This document shows, one piece after another, positions 23,660-37,487 of a DNA stretch of 64,000 bases; position 1 is the first letter of the stretch; the number at the start of each line of letters is the position of its first letter. The position numbers and the translations under genes were made by a program. The notes below the pieces were generated by a model. The model did not search any database, was not told the origin of the DNA, and saw nothing but the letters and a program-made list of their open reading frames with translations. The stretch comes from Harmothoe impar (taxonomy: Eukaryota; Annelida; Polychaeta; Phyllodocida; Polynoidae). The DNA lies in NCBI GenBank assembly GCA_947462335.1, contig OX381709.1, positions 83,576,622 to 83,640,621 on the forward strand. Reading direction: 5' to 3'.

Positions 23660-23795
23660 CAGACAGCCAGGTACATCTTGTTGTCTTTTGTCTGCCAGAC
23701 ACCCGGTCCAGGGCCGGTCTCTGCTACAGGCCTCCCAGCTGCAGTAGAGGCTGGTCTGGCTGGCAGTATTATGTATAAAAAGCTGTGTTTTATTG
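23660..23795. repeat. Island H (four copies)
   Basis: Other copies are at 32870-33000, 43120-43220 and, inverted, 55315-55440. The core is TTTGTCTGCCAGACAC followed by CTACAGGCCTCTCAGCTGCA. The opposite strand has an open frame containing GVWQTKDNK that is readable in most copies but without shared splice borders. Confidence 0.5.
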
Positions 23796-23869
23796 CCTGA
23801 AATTCTCTGACAAACTGTGAATAGACTGTAGGATCTAGCTGATAAATTTTGCATTCTTATGATTGTAAT

Positions 23870-24550
23870 AACTGTAAAATCTCCTTTATAAGTGATGATG
23901 AGTGTCTAAAAAGACTGATCTTGTCATATATATGAATGTGATTATGAAATAAGGATAGCAAAAAATGATTTGTCAACATAATGTTCTACTTACAAGCAAT
24001 TAAATGGATGCATTCAAACGGAGGACCAGTCTTTCCAGAGAGGAGAGTTATTACATTGTCTAAGGCCGCTTAAAAAAGCTGTCAGCTTTACAGACACTTT
24101 CCTGAAAAAAGGGGTGAGGGCGGGAGGCTTTTTTATTTTATTTTATTTTTTTTTTTGGTGTACGAGGGAGGTGCTTTTTTATTTTTATTTACTTAATATT
24201 GTTTATAATGTATTATTTCTATTCATTATAGTACAAATTCCAATTATCAACTATGTAATCTAGTCATAGTCATAGACAAAGGGATAAGGAGTAATACAGT
24301 ACTTAAATTATGTTTCTAGGCCAAATAATAGCTAAGATATGAAATTCTTTCTTTCAAAGGCGAATGTTCTCAGTGGATTCGGAATTTTTATTTATTTTTT
24401 TAAGAAATTTGCAATTAAAAGCAATGATGCGGGCCCATCAATGGGATCTCCTGCTAAATGACTGTAGGGGTCTTAAGAACCATGTCATCCATAGAGGTAA
24501 ACTCCGTAAACATGGAACAAAGACTGTAAGGACCCTTCCCTAGATGTAGG
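23870..24550. other. Low-complexity AT-rich stretch
   Basis: Contains T-rich runs (about 24125-24200) and no recognisable gene or island. Confidence 0.5.
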
Positions 24551-24910
24551 CAGTGCTAATGGAGGAAATGAAAGAGAAAATGTTGCACCTCATCCTAACC
24601 CTACAACGCTCTGTTCACCTGCCCGTGTCCTGGTCTGGCTGCAGTTGGGTCATAAATACCCATAATACATAGCGGCTGGTTCCTCTCATCTCCCCTCCCC
24701 ACAACATACTGCATCTGACTGATCAATTACAGACATTACAACTGTACAAACAGTGAACCAACTATACTGAGTAATTTTCCTCTAGAACATACATTTTTAG
24801 CATTGACTTGATAGTTCAGGTTATAAGTATGAGAAATATCCACAAATTGTCTGTCCTGTCTGTAGATTAGTCAGCCCAGAAATCAGCAATGATAGCTGAG
24901 TAGAGCAGGG

Positions 24911-25080
24911 CAAGGGGAATTTGCATAAGGCGCAGCTGGTGGGTGGTATAGGGTAGGGGAGGGTGATTGACAGCCTTTAGGGGCAGGGATACCAGGGGCC
25001 TGATCCCTGTAGACTCCTATGGTGTAGTGCGGTACTCAAGGCCATCCTGATGTAAAGGGACTACTGCATACCTCCAGGGT
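24911..25080. promoter_or_regulatory. Island D, unit C copy
   Basis: Octamer 24919-24926, E-box 24933-24938, TGATTGACAG 24964-24973. The 60-base core is identical to unit A apart from the octamer. Confidence 0.65.
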
Positions 25081-28000
25081 GGCTCCTGCTTGACCAATGC
25101 CTGAGTCATTGCAATGCTGAGAGACATTGGTGATAGTTCAAATTGATGTCATATATAAAACTCAAATGACTTGACATCCTGATGGTCTTACTAGAAACCT
25201 CAACCTGCTGTACTACAAATAGTCATGTGAGTTGGCATGCTGCTGCTTTGACCAGCAAATTTATGTCATACTGGTATTTCCTATTTACCAGACACTTAAT
25301 GATCCAAAAGAGTAAACTTTTTGTGAAATTACTATAGTTGGAGATAAACCACATTATCAACTAATGATTGGCACAAATAGAACCAACTAGCAAATTGATC
25401 AAAATTTCTTGAGAGTGAAACTATCATTTTTTGGTCTGCTTCTTAGATGACTCTTATCCACAGTAGCTCCATCCAGAGAAGGTACTAAACACTGCTAGAT
25501 GGCTAGGGGTCTGGGCTGGAGGTGGTAATGAAGGAGAGGTTGACATCATTGTCAAACACACTGGTGGTGCTATGGATCGTTGTAGATGGATGGGGTGGGG
25601 GTGAGGGCAGGTCTGCTGACCCCTCATGTTTATTGTATATTGACTCATTCAGAATGGCTGATCACAAGTGGGTTTGGTATTTTGTAACTTTATCTCTCTC
25701 TCACACACTCTCTAACTCACCATCTATTCCTCTCATTTTCTCCCCTCCTCCTTCTCCCTGTACTGTGATATAAGTGGTAGTTATAGCACTGCCAGAGCCC
25801 TGTATTCATTAGATTGTTGATAGTCAAGGCTGATCACTATTTGCATATAAGTGTACTCAGCCATGACTAAGGCAATATGATAAGTACAAGACTCTGGCTG
25901 CGGTTTAACTGACTTATGCCACATTGGTGGTGATTTCATTGTATATGCTATACAAACGGCTTTGTTCCTTTGTCTATTCACCCACCAGTGATACAATTTA
26001 GGTGTAAGCCTTGGTAGCTGTATGGCTTGTTGCAGACAGATGGGGCAGGGGGCAGGGTGAGGGAGGCTGTTCTGACCTGCTGCACCCACACCATATTACC
26101 TCATCTCCTTTCTCCAGTGGCTGGTCACAATGCACTCCCAGCTGTGCTTCTGTCCATGGTAGGCTGTCTGACACAATTTCCAGCTTTCTTGCTGCACATG
26201 TTTTGCCCCATATCTATGTTTTTATTCTTCCCAAAACCTTTTTTTGCCTAGGTTAGACATCGTTTTTGTTGACAGTGATAAATGGGGAATATGAGGGCTG
26301 CTATGCATATCTCGCTACAAAGGTGGACACAGGGCAGCCTAGATAATAATATTGATGGTGGTACACAGGGGGAGGGGAGCAGGGAAGGGGATCACAACAA
26401 AAAGGGATGTACTAGGTGAGTTATAATACCTTATGCCCCTGTCTGGGTCATTTGGGAATTCAGGCATCCCTCTTCCAGCAAAAGCTACCTCATTCCCCAC
26501 AGTTGATTTCTTGCTGCTTAAGAGTTCAGGATATGTCAATCTCAGCAAAATGCTTGAGAAAAACTGAATTTGGTGTTAGAAGAAAATATTGTTTGATGCT
26601 TAGAAATGAGTGAAAGAGACTGGGATCACATACCATCACAGTTCATCCCCTGTGTTAGCATTGACATGTCCCAAGTCTTCTCCTAAACATTACTATCCCA
26701 ACCCATGCCACACTCATCAGTACACTATAGAACCGAGGTGGAGAGTGGAGCTTGGCTCACTGTCAGAAAAGAAGATGTCTTGGCACAGACTTCTCTGTCA
26801 TATTACATTGGCTGCCGACATATAAGAGCTCTCATTACAGTTCTCCCTACTCCCCACATTTCCTGTTTTACCTCCTACAGTCTCCTGCTATACTCTATAT
26901 TCCAACCCTTCTCTTTTCTTCTTCACCTTCTTGCACCACTATCACTCCCAGCAAAAGTGCTTGTGTCTATTGCAGGTCCCCCTTCCCCCTTCGCCATCTG
27001 CACATACCCCCTACGCTGTATACTGCTCCAAGCACCCATCACCACAAGACAAAGCCTTGGCAGGCAGGAGGGTGTAGGGCTTCAGTCCCACTTACCACCT
27101 CTTACATGGTATTGCATGACAGCTAACATAGTGCAACACTTTTGGCCATACTTCTGGCAGGACTAGGCCAAATAAAACCAATATAGTTGTGCAAAGATAC
27201 ATGGCACCATATTTGAATTGATTCATCCAAAGTTGCCAGCAACACATTTATAACATCATGAGACAAATTAAAAATGTTGTTCAGTCATGACTTTTGTATA
27301 AATAGGATCAGAAAAGAGAGATGTTCTCACACTAGACATTTTCTGAAGGAGATGTCTGTGGTCACTTTATTTCTTTGGAAAGATACCATGAGTTCCTCAT
27401 ACAATTTAGACTTTGATTTGATGTGAGGCTCCACCGAATCACTATAGAATAAGTGATTCTAGAAACTTGAGAGTTTGTACTTGAAATTTCACTACCAGGA
27501 TGACTCTTATGCTATTTAGCAATATTCAGCACACACTGCACTTATATCTCAGTATCCTTAAATAACTGGATAACCTTTTAGTGAATTTTCTGTCTTGGCC
27601 TCAACTAATTCATACATTTCTATGTTGAGTTGAAGTATGCCCACTTCTTGGATACATTCCAACACCCCTCTAAAGTTAACGCATGGAGTGCTTGGCAGGA
27701 ACTCTCAGCCTGAGGGTCAATATGCCAACATCCAGCATCTGCATTTCAGAATAAGTCGGCTATTGGGTGCTGCATTGATGCATTATGCCAACCATACAGG
27801 TATGTTTCAACCAAAAAGGGTCACTATGATACTAGTATGACGTGCTGGTGATGTACTCAGTGCTGCATTCAAGCTTTGTGTCATCCTCAATCGGCTGGTG
27901 GATTGTAATTTGGGTTTGGTTAATATTGAGCTTCTGCAGTATCAATGAAACAATTTTAATAGCAAAGTGATTCAAAGACCAAAGCTTTGGCACTTCATGA

Positions 28001-29869
28001 ATTTTTTCAATGTATTTTTTACCTTCATGTTTGTAATCATGTATGTCATACCATTTACAGCCAGATAAATATGACCATAGTCTATTTAGATCATGAAAAG
28101 TTAGGTTCCCGGTAGCATATCATCCAGTTTCTGTGCATGATATAAATATTAATCTTACACATTTATCTATGCGTGTATGTGCGTTTTATAACCATAAATT
28201 GTTCCATAGCATTATGATTTAATCAGGTGTATTTAAAAGCATCAGTCGAGCTTTGACGACTGACTATAAATAGCTGCATTAAGTTAAATCCACTGTACAT
28301 ATTTCACTCTGCATGAGCTGTAAGAGGTGTCTGCTTCCTCCATTTTCATCGTCAATGTCCCTGTAGGATGAATCAATAAGCTGACAAGCTGGGGTAGGGG
28401 GTTGTTGCACAAAGACGTATCACATTGACCAAAGATGCTAATACATTGTAATATACTTCTTTCAAGAAGAACTGAACTCCTGTTTTCAAGCACTTCATTG
28501 ATCTATCTGGGAATAGCTGAAACACTTCTAACTGGCATTTTGGATTGAAGATGCTTAAGATGTCCCATGTGGTAATTATGTGTCCTGCCTTGGATCATAA
28601 TCCATTCTAAGGGGTCCAGAATGAGGATTACAGAAATAAATAAAATACCAAAATGAATATGTCTTATAGGCAAAGTTTTAGAGTGCTCACATTTAAGAAG
28701 TCGTCTTTAATAAGGTCTGTCTTCTCTTCTTGTCCTGAGAGGTGCTTGCTCTACTGCGTTGATTTCTGCTTCCAAGAAGACAAATTTGGTTACCACTGCA
28801 AAGAGATTGCTATTAATCTTTTATACTCACTAAGCTAGTGCAACATGTTACCCTGTTATAAATGAGGCATCTTGTAAAGTGAGCCTTACATCATCTGTTC
28901 CATTATAAACAACGGTTCTATACAACCCACATCACAGCAGGCACCAGCCGCACTGGATTTAATTAATCCCTGAGGATTAGCCAAGGAAAATGGCTGCCAC
29001 TCTTAGACTGCTGCCTCTAACCTAAAGATGGCATCTCTTGGACATATCCTTTTGTTTCTTCATTAATTTTCATGATTTGTGAGTGGCAAGTCAGCCAGGT
29101 GGATATACCTCAGAGATCCTTTTTGTTATCTTGTAGGCAGAGCAGGTCTTAAAGGGGAGTCTCCAAAAAGAATAGGGTGGGAGATTAGGGTGTCCCAAAG
29201 CGGCAGCAAAAGATTACCGGATAATCAGTTGTTTTCCTATTGAAGGGATTCAGCCTGAAATGATGTGATGATTTTCTGGGCTCCTGCCGGGACTTCCTTA
29301 ATATGAAGAAAAAGCCTAATTTTTCTTCACTCGACATATCGGGGATTGTTCCCATTTTGTTATCAATCACCTGAAATTTGTGAGTATGCATTGTTATTTC
29401 TGATATCTTCAGTGGAAATATACATGATATGGATTGCTCTAAGTTGCTGACATTAAAGGAAGTTAAGAGGTGCTGACATAGACACAATGTCTTTTTGCAA
29501 CATGATACTGAGTTGTGATTCAACAAGCCCTCCACATTCAAAAAAGGCAATTGGTAAAACTTGCCATGGTAACAGCCTAATGGTGCTCTAAACTGACAGA
29601 AAAAAAGTCATCAAAATTCTTGAGAACGGCTTAAAAATTGTAATCCAAATTGGAGTGGTCATCTTATCTCATTCAGAAAATCCTTCAAAGTATGGAAACA
29701 GAAACAATAATGGATATATTACGGAATCCTTAAGGGCCCACTAAAAACTTTTCTTATTGCAAGTTTGAGTACAATATACCAACATTATTTGAATATTATA
29801 TGACATAGTTTTCTACTGTATGTTTCTCTGTGTATCTTTCACAACATGAAGTCAGAGAGTGTGTATGTG

Positions 29870-30210
29870 GTTGTCAAGACGACAACGAGAATAGAGAAAG
29901 CCCTCTGTATGTGGTTGTCACTGCAGCATGTCAGTGAGTGATAATACAAGATATGACACACTGTCAGGGCGGGCTGTAACTCATGTGGTACGGGTGGGGA
30001 TTCCCTCTGAGAGGGGGATACCCCAGGAGGTGTCTGAGGTTCCAGTAGCTGATGAGGTATGTCAGCTTCTTTGTACGTCTACATCATTAAGCAGGGCTTT
30101 GTTTTATGACTGCTGTAATGGTGTCCTACACTGAAGCCTGCTAACACCTTCAGTCTTCTTGGTTGTAGACAGGAGCTGTCAGCCCGCCCTGCCTCTTTAC
30201 TCCTCCCCTA
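29870..30210. promoter_or_regulatory. Island G, unit C copy
   Basis: GGGGATTCCC at 29996-30005 is intact. The second site is GGGGATACCCC (30014-30024). Confidence 0.55.
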
Positions 30211-30373
30211 CCACGAGTGCTTCCATCATCCACCCCCTCCCCCAATATCTACTCCTTACATGACAGCAGTGCCTAGTTAATAATATAACTAAGGATCCTT
30301 ATTCTATTACCGCAGTCTGGGAGACACTGTGACTGCTCACAAAAGATTTTAATGATACATTCTTAAGATATTT

Positions 30374-30578
30374 GTGCCCCTGCATAGGCAAAAAACGACA
30401 CCGGCGACACGGCCCTTATAAAAATCGACGGACACAGAAAAATAAAGGGCAAAAATTGACCTGCGAATATTTTTCTCTAAGTCCTTATATACATAAAAAT
30501 CAACATGCAGACATGCCCCTTTTGCTTAAAATCAACAAGGCGACTTGGTCAAAACTTTGGGTACCCATGTAGAGGCAC
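30374..30578. mobile_element. 205-bp element with GTGCC ends
   Basis: Imperfect 15-bp inverted ends (GTGCCCCTGCATAGG left; right end reads as GTGCCTCTACATGGG when reversed; 12 of 15 match), flanked by the 6-bp duplication ATATTT (30368-30373 and 30579-30584). Unit D lacks it near 40340. Confidence 0.8.
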
Positions 30579-31379
30579 ATATTTGGTCTGGCAAAAGTAC
30601 TTTTCAGTTGTTTCATTTGAAAAAGCCATGAATTTGAATAAGTCAATGTTTTTAATTTGTTTTGAATGTTTCCCTTTCAAATACTACTTTCCGAAATAAA
30701 TTTGGCTGAAATTGCTTTGGTTTAACACAGCTCACTTCAACTAACCTACTCAGACAATAAATACTTTTGTTTTGTAGTACTATGATCGATAAAATATATT
30801 TGACCTCAGGTATTATTTGTCCATTTTAGACTGTGTCAATTGCAGGGTTACTGTGATGCCTCATGGTTCCCAGGCTACCCGTGCTGCTTTACGGGGCCCC
30901 CAGGATGGCTGACTGTAATGAGGTTAGGGCCTGGTGTGCGTGTCCACTGTAACAGGCTGGTTAGCTGTGGCCAGACATTGCATGACAGAGGCCCAAAGCT
31001 CCTCCTCCAAGACCATCCTCCTATGCTTAGCTTTTCTCAATTCCTTTCTAGAGTTCTTATACATAGTCTTTCTCAGAGCTCTAGCAAACATATGATACAT
31101 TGTTCTCTCTTTGTCTGCCTTTGCCTTTATGATATACATTTTATCTCTCTTTATCTCAATCTGTCCCTTTTCCTTGTTGAATCACTCTTTACCTACTTGA
31201 GAATTGCCCAGTCACTTTATAACACCCTGCAAAACAAGGTAATATTAAAGCATGACAGCATAATTAAAAATCTGCTAGTTTATGTTAATGTAGTAATGAG
31301 TCTATGAAAATCTCATGTAAAATTTATGATCAATCATACCTACCTGTACATTCAGCACACCTTTCTGCATTGACTGGTT

Positions 31380-32060
31380 CAGCCAGGGAATAGGATGTAC
31401 TAATGCACCTAAGTTAGTCACATATTAACTTGAATGGTACAGGAAGAGAACAGGAGGAAATAAAATAACTGACTTTCCTCACTTCATTACAAGAGCAGAT
31501 GGAAATGAGATAAATGGTGATTGCAGCGACTTGTATTATGTTCCGTAATAACGCTGCAGAAGTGCAGATACAATAGGACACACAAGACCCATCACCCTAC
31601 CACTGCCACAGCTCCTGTTTCCTTGTTGGACTATTGTTTCCCATCATCAATATCTTCCTACTATTCCTACTTCAGAAATAATTGCCCAATCAATTTATTA
31701 CAAACTTCAGAACAGGTTGCTATTAGAGCATGATAACAGAATTAAAGATCTACATAGTCATGTTAATGTATTAATTAGCCTATAAAATTCTCATGTAAAA
31801 CTTCTGATTAATCATACCTACACATATATATTCAGGACACCTTTCTGAATGTGTCAAGCAGGAAATAGGATGCACTAATGCATCTATGTGAGTCACCTTT
31901 TAACGTTAACGGTACAAGAAGTAAACTTCATTACAAGGGCAGATGGAAATGAGATAAACGGTGATTGCCGTGACTTGTATTACCATCTGTAAAAACACCA
32001 CAGACGGCAGAACAGCACACACAATAGGACACACAAGACCCATCACCCTACCACTGTCAC
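31380..32060 (+). repeat. Local tandem duplication containing island E
   Basis: Island E occurs twice, about 445 bp apart (31488 and 31935), together with the upstream words TGTACTAATGCACCTAAGT and TGCACTAATGCATCTATGT. The first copy has decayed more. Confidence 0.75.
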
Positions 32061-33127
32061 AGCTACTGTTTCCTGGTTAGCCTATTGTTTCCTACCACCT
32101 CCCTTCACATGAATCCTCTGTGTTTTAACTGTGTAAAATCTGATATTCTCACAGTGCAGCAGGGGTGATGACTGAGTGCTTCCTTGAACAATGATATTGT
32201 CTGGTTTTATACGAATACCACCTTACAGATTGCTATGTTTACAGTTAGAATGGTAAAAGCCTTATCCGGAGCAATAATAGAGATACAAAAATGATTATTA
32301 ATCATGGTCCTTCTGTAGATGAGAGCCATAACGCTCACTGAGTGAAAAATAAAACCATGGTCATGAATCAGAAGACAGGAAGCTATCAAAATGTGTGTTA
32401 AGCCCACACTGAGAGATTATGCAAGGTTGTTGTAGTTCAAACAATGTAGGCTTTACCAACTTTATGCTTACTGTGAATAGAATGTGAAATTGAGAGCGGG
32501 AATTAATACAGTCAAGTAGATTCGGAAGACAACCGATCGTAAGTAGTTAACCTTTAAGGCTTTATGTTGATTATTTGCTATGCTTCATCTTTCTCAGTGT
32601 ATCACTCTGTGTGCAGTGTGAATTAAGCATGATGCATGAAGGGAGCACCATCAAGGTACTCAATGGTGTCTGGTATATGCATCATGATGACAAAACAACA
32701 GCCTGCATCAAAGCATTATCTTGCCCTTTAATCAGAATTAACAACACAGGAGAAAATTGCCAAGAACTGAGACTCTTCCACATACAATTGAAAAAAAAGA
32801 TAAGATTCATGAACCTCATTAGCCAGTTTAACCTTAAAGTACTGAAAATACTCAGACTGCTACCAGCAGGCGGGCAGCAGGGTACGTTTTTGTTGTCTTT
32901 TGTCTGCCAGACACTCTGCCCGGGGCTGATCTCTGTTCCAGGCCTCTCAGCTGCAGGAGGGGCTGCTCTGGCTGGCAATGTTCTGTATAAAACCCAATGC
33001 TTTATTGCCTTAAAATTGTGGATACTGTGGATAGGCTGTAGGATCTAGCTGATGAATTTTCATCTCCTACATAAGAATCTGGTCATTTACACCAGGGGAC
33101 ACAGGTGTTTCCAGAGGAGAAAGTTAT

Positions 33128-33274
33128 CCCAGCTGACAAAAAAACTTTATTTTACGTCAAAATAACGTTATAGAATTTCAAATAAGGTTATGCAATTGTA
33201 AGGAGCCTTAGAGAAACGTTATTCAACATTATATAACGTTATAAAATGTTGTATAACGTTTTTTGTTTACTGGG
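33128..33274. mobile_element. AACGTT-family short element (147 bp)
   Basis: CCCAGCTGAC to GTTTACTGGG with AT on both sides. Confidence 0.9.
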
Positions 33275-33764
33275 ATTACCCTTTCCTTTAATTTACTAAA
33301 TGCAGAAATCATTTCACTAAATATTGAATATTAGAACACTCTACTAGCTGGGTGACTGTATAGGTAACAAGTTCTGCACAAGGATGAACACACAGAATAC
33401 TGAACAAAGCCTACACCAGGACCCTTCCTTGGCAGTGTGCAGAGCTAATGGACGAAATGAAAGAGAAAAAGTTGCTGCCATATCTTGACCCTGCAACCCT
33501 GTGTTCACCTGGCTGTGTCTGGTCTGGCTGCCACTGGGTTATATATACCCATAATGCATAGCGGCTGGTTGCTCTCATCTCCTGGCCCCACAACATACTG
33601 CATCTAACTCATCAATTACTGACATTACTGTGCAAACCAAATACATCTAGGCATTCAGTCAGAAGCTCATAATCTGAGCATTGGCTTGATAGAGGTGTCC
33701 ACTACCTGTGATTGGCATTTAGAGCTCAGTAGTCTATTTCCAGTACAACTGCCAAGCTAGGCAT

Positions 33765-34027
33765 TGGCGGATCCAGGGGGGGGGGCCAACAGGCCTCCCC
33801 CCCCCCCCATAAAAAAGAAAGGAGAAGAAGAGAGCAGAAAATAGGGGGAAAGACAGAAGGGGATCAGCATTTTCTTGGGGGGGGGGCATGCCCCCAAACA
33901 CCCCTAGTATGGCCGCTGCGCTTAGCTTTCGCTGCGCTTAGCTTTCGCTGCGCATAGGAACAGACAGTCACTCTATGCTTGGCCAGGTTTGGGCCCCCCC
34001 TTCTGGAAAATCCTGGATCCGCCACTG
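33765..34027. mobile_element. GGATCC-ended small element
   Basis: Begins TGGCGGATCCAGG and ends CCTGGATCCGCCA, inverted over 13 bases. It contains G and C runs and a tandem CGCTGCGCTTAGCTTT repeat near 33915-33955. Elements with these ends are common in invertebrate genomes. No open frame. Confidence 0.7.
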
Positions 34028-34360
34028 TCCCGTACAACTGTCAACCAATCGCTGCCTTGGATACCTCAAAGTGACCCTAGCAACTGCCAAGCTAGGTTTG
34101 ATTGTTTTTGGATGTAAAACCTCAGATTATTTTCCTTGAATTTCCGAACTTTGAGGTATTGAGAGCTGACTGTAGATGTATACAGGTGATTGCCTTATTG
34201 CCCAATCCTGCTATGCAGGTAGGATGACTGTGCCACATTATACCTTTATAACATCCCATGTCTGTATTGGTTTACTACCCCCAGGTCCATGCCTCCCAGC
34301 CCAATGGGACCCTCAGACGGCAGCCCGGGGGTCACAGACTGGGCGACCAGTAGAACAGGG

Positions 34361-34520
34361 GGATGTGAATTTGCATAAGGCGCAGCTGGTGGGTGGTATA
34401 GGGTAGGGGAGGGTGATTGACAGCCTTTAGGGGCAGGGATCCTAGGGGCCTGATCCCTGTAGACTCCTATGGTGTAGTGCGGTACTTAAGGCCATCCTGA
34501 TGTAAAGGGACTACTGCATA
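34361..34520. promoter_or_regulatory. Island D, unit D copy
   Basis: Octamer 34369-34376, E-box 34383-34388, TGATTGACAG 34414-34423, same spacing as unit C. Confidence 0.65.
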
Positions 34521-37340
34521 CCTCCAGGGTGGCTCCTGCCTGACCACTGCCTGAGTCAGTGCAATGCTGGGAGACATTGGTGATAGTTTAAATTGATGTC
34601 ATGTATAAAACTCAAATGACTTGACATTCTGATGGTCTTACTAGAAACCTCAACATGCTGTACTACAAAAAAAAAAAGAGTTGGCATGCTGCTGCTTTGA
34701 CCAGCAAATTCATGTCATACTGGTATTTCCTTGAACTCCTTGATTAACCAGACAATTATTAATCCAAAAGAGTAAACTTTTTGTGAAATTACTATAGTTA
34801 GAGATATACCACATTATCAACTAATAAGTGGCACAAATAGAACCAAACTAGCAAATTGATCAAAATTTCTTGAGAGTGAAACTATCATTTTTTGGTCTGC
34901 TTCTTAGATGACTCTTATCCACAGTAGCTCCACCCAGAGAAGGTACTAAACACTGCTAGACAGCTGGGGGTCTGAGCTGGAGGTAGTAATGAAGGAGAGG
35001 CTGACGTCATTGTCAAACACACTGGTGGTGCTATGGATCGTTGTAGATGGATGGGGTGGGGGTGAGGGCAGGTCTGCTGACCCTTCATGTTTATTGTATA
35101 TTGACCCATTCAGGATGGCTGATCACAAGTGGGTTTGGTATTTTGTAACTCCATCTCTCTCTCACTCACTCTCTAACTCACCATCTATTCCTCTCATTTT
35201 CTCCCTTCCTCCTTCTCCCCATACTGTGATATAAGTGGTAGTTATAGCACTGCCAGAGCCCTGTATTCATTATATTGTTGATAGTCAAGACTGATCACTA
35301 TTTGCATATAAGTGTACTCAGCCATGACTAAGGCAATATGATAAGTACAAGACTCTGGCTGCGGTTTAACTGACTTATGCCACACTGGTGGTGATTTCAT
35401 TGTATGTGTTATACAAACGTCTGTGTTCCTTTGTCTACTCACCCACCTGTGATACAATTATTGGTGTAAGCTTTGGTAGCTGTATAGCTTGTTTCAGACA
35501 GATGGGGCAGGGGGCCGGGTGAGGGAGGCTGTTCTGACCTGCTGCACACACACCATAATTATTACCTCATCTCCTTTCTCTATTGGCTGGTCACAATGCA
35601 CTCCCAGCTGTGCTTCTGTCCATGGTAGGCTGTCTGACACAATTTCCATTGCTGCACATCTCTTGCCCCATATCTATGTTTTGTTTTCTTCCCAAACCCT
35701 TTTTCATCTCAGATTTAAGCTTTTTCTTAATTCATCATTAAAGTGTATGCACTATATTGAAGATAACAGAACTAAATCATACATTTACATGTACTAAAAA
35801 ATGAGATATTTAATTTTTTTATTTATTTAATAACATATTAACCCTACATTACTGGTTACCAGACACTTCTCTCTTTTTTTGCCTAGGTTAGAGATTGTTT
35901 TTGTTGACAGTGATAAATGGGGAAGATGAGGGCTGCTATGCATATATCGCTGCAAAGGTGGAAACAGGGCAGCCTAGATAACAATATTGATGATAGTAGA
36001 CAGGGGGAGGGGAGTAGGGAAGGGGGACACAACAAAAGGGATGTACGAGGTGAGTTATACTACCTTAAATGCCCCTGTCTGGGTCATTTGGTAATTCAGG
36101 CATTCCTCTTCCCGTAAAAGCTACAGTTTGATTTCTTGCTGCTCCATAGACATACCCAGTTCAGGATATGTCAATTCAATCTCAGAAATTGGTGTGCGAA
36201 GAAAATCCTTTCCCTGTGCTAGCATTAACATGTCCCAAGTCTTCACCTAAACTTTATCATCCCAAATCCTGCAACATCCATCAGTACACCATAGAACCTA
36301 GGTGGGGAGTGGAGCTTGGCTCACTGTCAGAAAAGAAGATGTCTTGGCACAGACTTCTCTGTCATACTACATTGGCTGCCGACATATAAGAGCTCTCATT
36401 ACGCTTCTCCCTACTCCCCACATTTCCTGTTTTACCTCCTACAGTCTCCTGCTATACTCTATATTCCAACCCTTCTCTTTTCTTCTTCACCTTCTTGCAC
36501 CACTTTCACTCCCTGCAAAAGTGCTTGTGTCTATTGCAGGTCCCCCTTCCCCCTTCGCCATCTGCACATAGCCCCTACGCTGTATACTGCTCTGAGAACT
36601 CATCACCACGAGACAATGCCCTGGCAGGCAGGAGGGTGTAGGGCTTCAGGCCCACTTACCACCTCTTACATCGTATTGCATGACAGCTAACATAGTGCCT
36701 CACTTTCTGCTACCCTTCTGGCAGGACTAGGCCAAATGAAATACTATGATTGTGTGAAAGCTACATGGCCCCAAATTTGAATTGATACAGACAACCCACT
36801 GGTAACATCTTGAGACATGTTCTATTGTGATCTCTTTTGGTAATGTGCAAAAACTGACATTTTCTAAGTAAAAATTCTGTGAGCCTTTAAATGTCATCTA
36901 AGAACTCTGAGTCAAAAAAGGTTGGCTTACCTAAAAATTTTCTCTCTTGGCCTTAACTTTTACACACTAAACTATGGTAAACTGAAGTATGCAGGCTTGG
37001 ATACATCTAACACCCCTGTATAGTTCACACAAGGAGGGTGCTTGGCAGGAACACTGAGGGTCATTTAGCCAACATCCAGCATCTGCATTTCAGAAGCAGA
37101 TGACCACGAGGTGATCCATTGTTACATCATGCCGACCATTTTGGAGTGTCAGAACAGAGTCTGCATATAATTTTGAACACTATAGTGAGTTTCTTTTTGT
37201 GGCGGCATTCATTTATTTATTAATCATCCTGAAGAATAGGCATAATGCTTTTAAGCAGGGAATATTTCTGAAATAATTGGTGGACTTGGGTTTGGATTGG
37301 TGAATTTTAAGTTTCAGCAGTATCTGACCTATAATAGTGA

Positions 37341-37487
37341 CCCAGCTAACAGAAAAACATAAATTTACGTCAAAATAACGTTTTAAAATTGTATATAATG
37401 TTATGCCATAGTGAGGAGCCTTAGAAAAACGTTAAATAACGTTAAATAACGTTACAAAATGTTGTATAACTTTTTTTGTTTACTGAG
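37341..37487. mobile_element. AACGTT-family short element (147 bp)
   Basis: CCCAGCTAAC left end and a mutated right end, TTTACTGAG, with GA on both sides. Confidence 0.85.

Larger units (their letters stand above)
6945..23860 (+). repeat. Segmental unit B (rearranged)
   Basis: Contains islands Q 7755-7875, D 8262-8412, C 8925-8992, I 9365-9445, N 11790-11890, O 13155-13290, P 13790-14180, G 15125-15480, F 15981-16142, E 16625-16740, then a second F 17343-17500, E 22835-22945 and H 23660-23795. The duplicated F-E part begins near 17330, where the sequence that normally leads to H (ATTGCCAAGAACCGAG) runs into F instead. This looks like unequal recombination between two units. Several transposons split it. 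Confidence 0.8.
24560..33060 (+). repeat. Segmental unit C
   Basis: Islands: Q 24595, D 24911, C 25516, I 26030, N 27045, O 28258, P 28860, G 29870, F 30836, E 31488 and 31935, H 32870. Island Q to the next island Q is about 8.9 kb. It has the empty sites for several insertions in unit B. Open frames at 26705-27166 and 32575-33048 are not shared by the sister units. Confidence 0.85.

Noticed and set aside
30840..31307. 155-codon frame over island F
   Set aside because: Other units have different frames or stops; the tail is low-complexity Ser/Leu-rich sequence.
32575..33048. 157-codon frame over island H
   Set aside because: Not preserved in units B, D or F.
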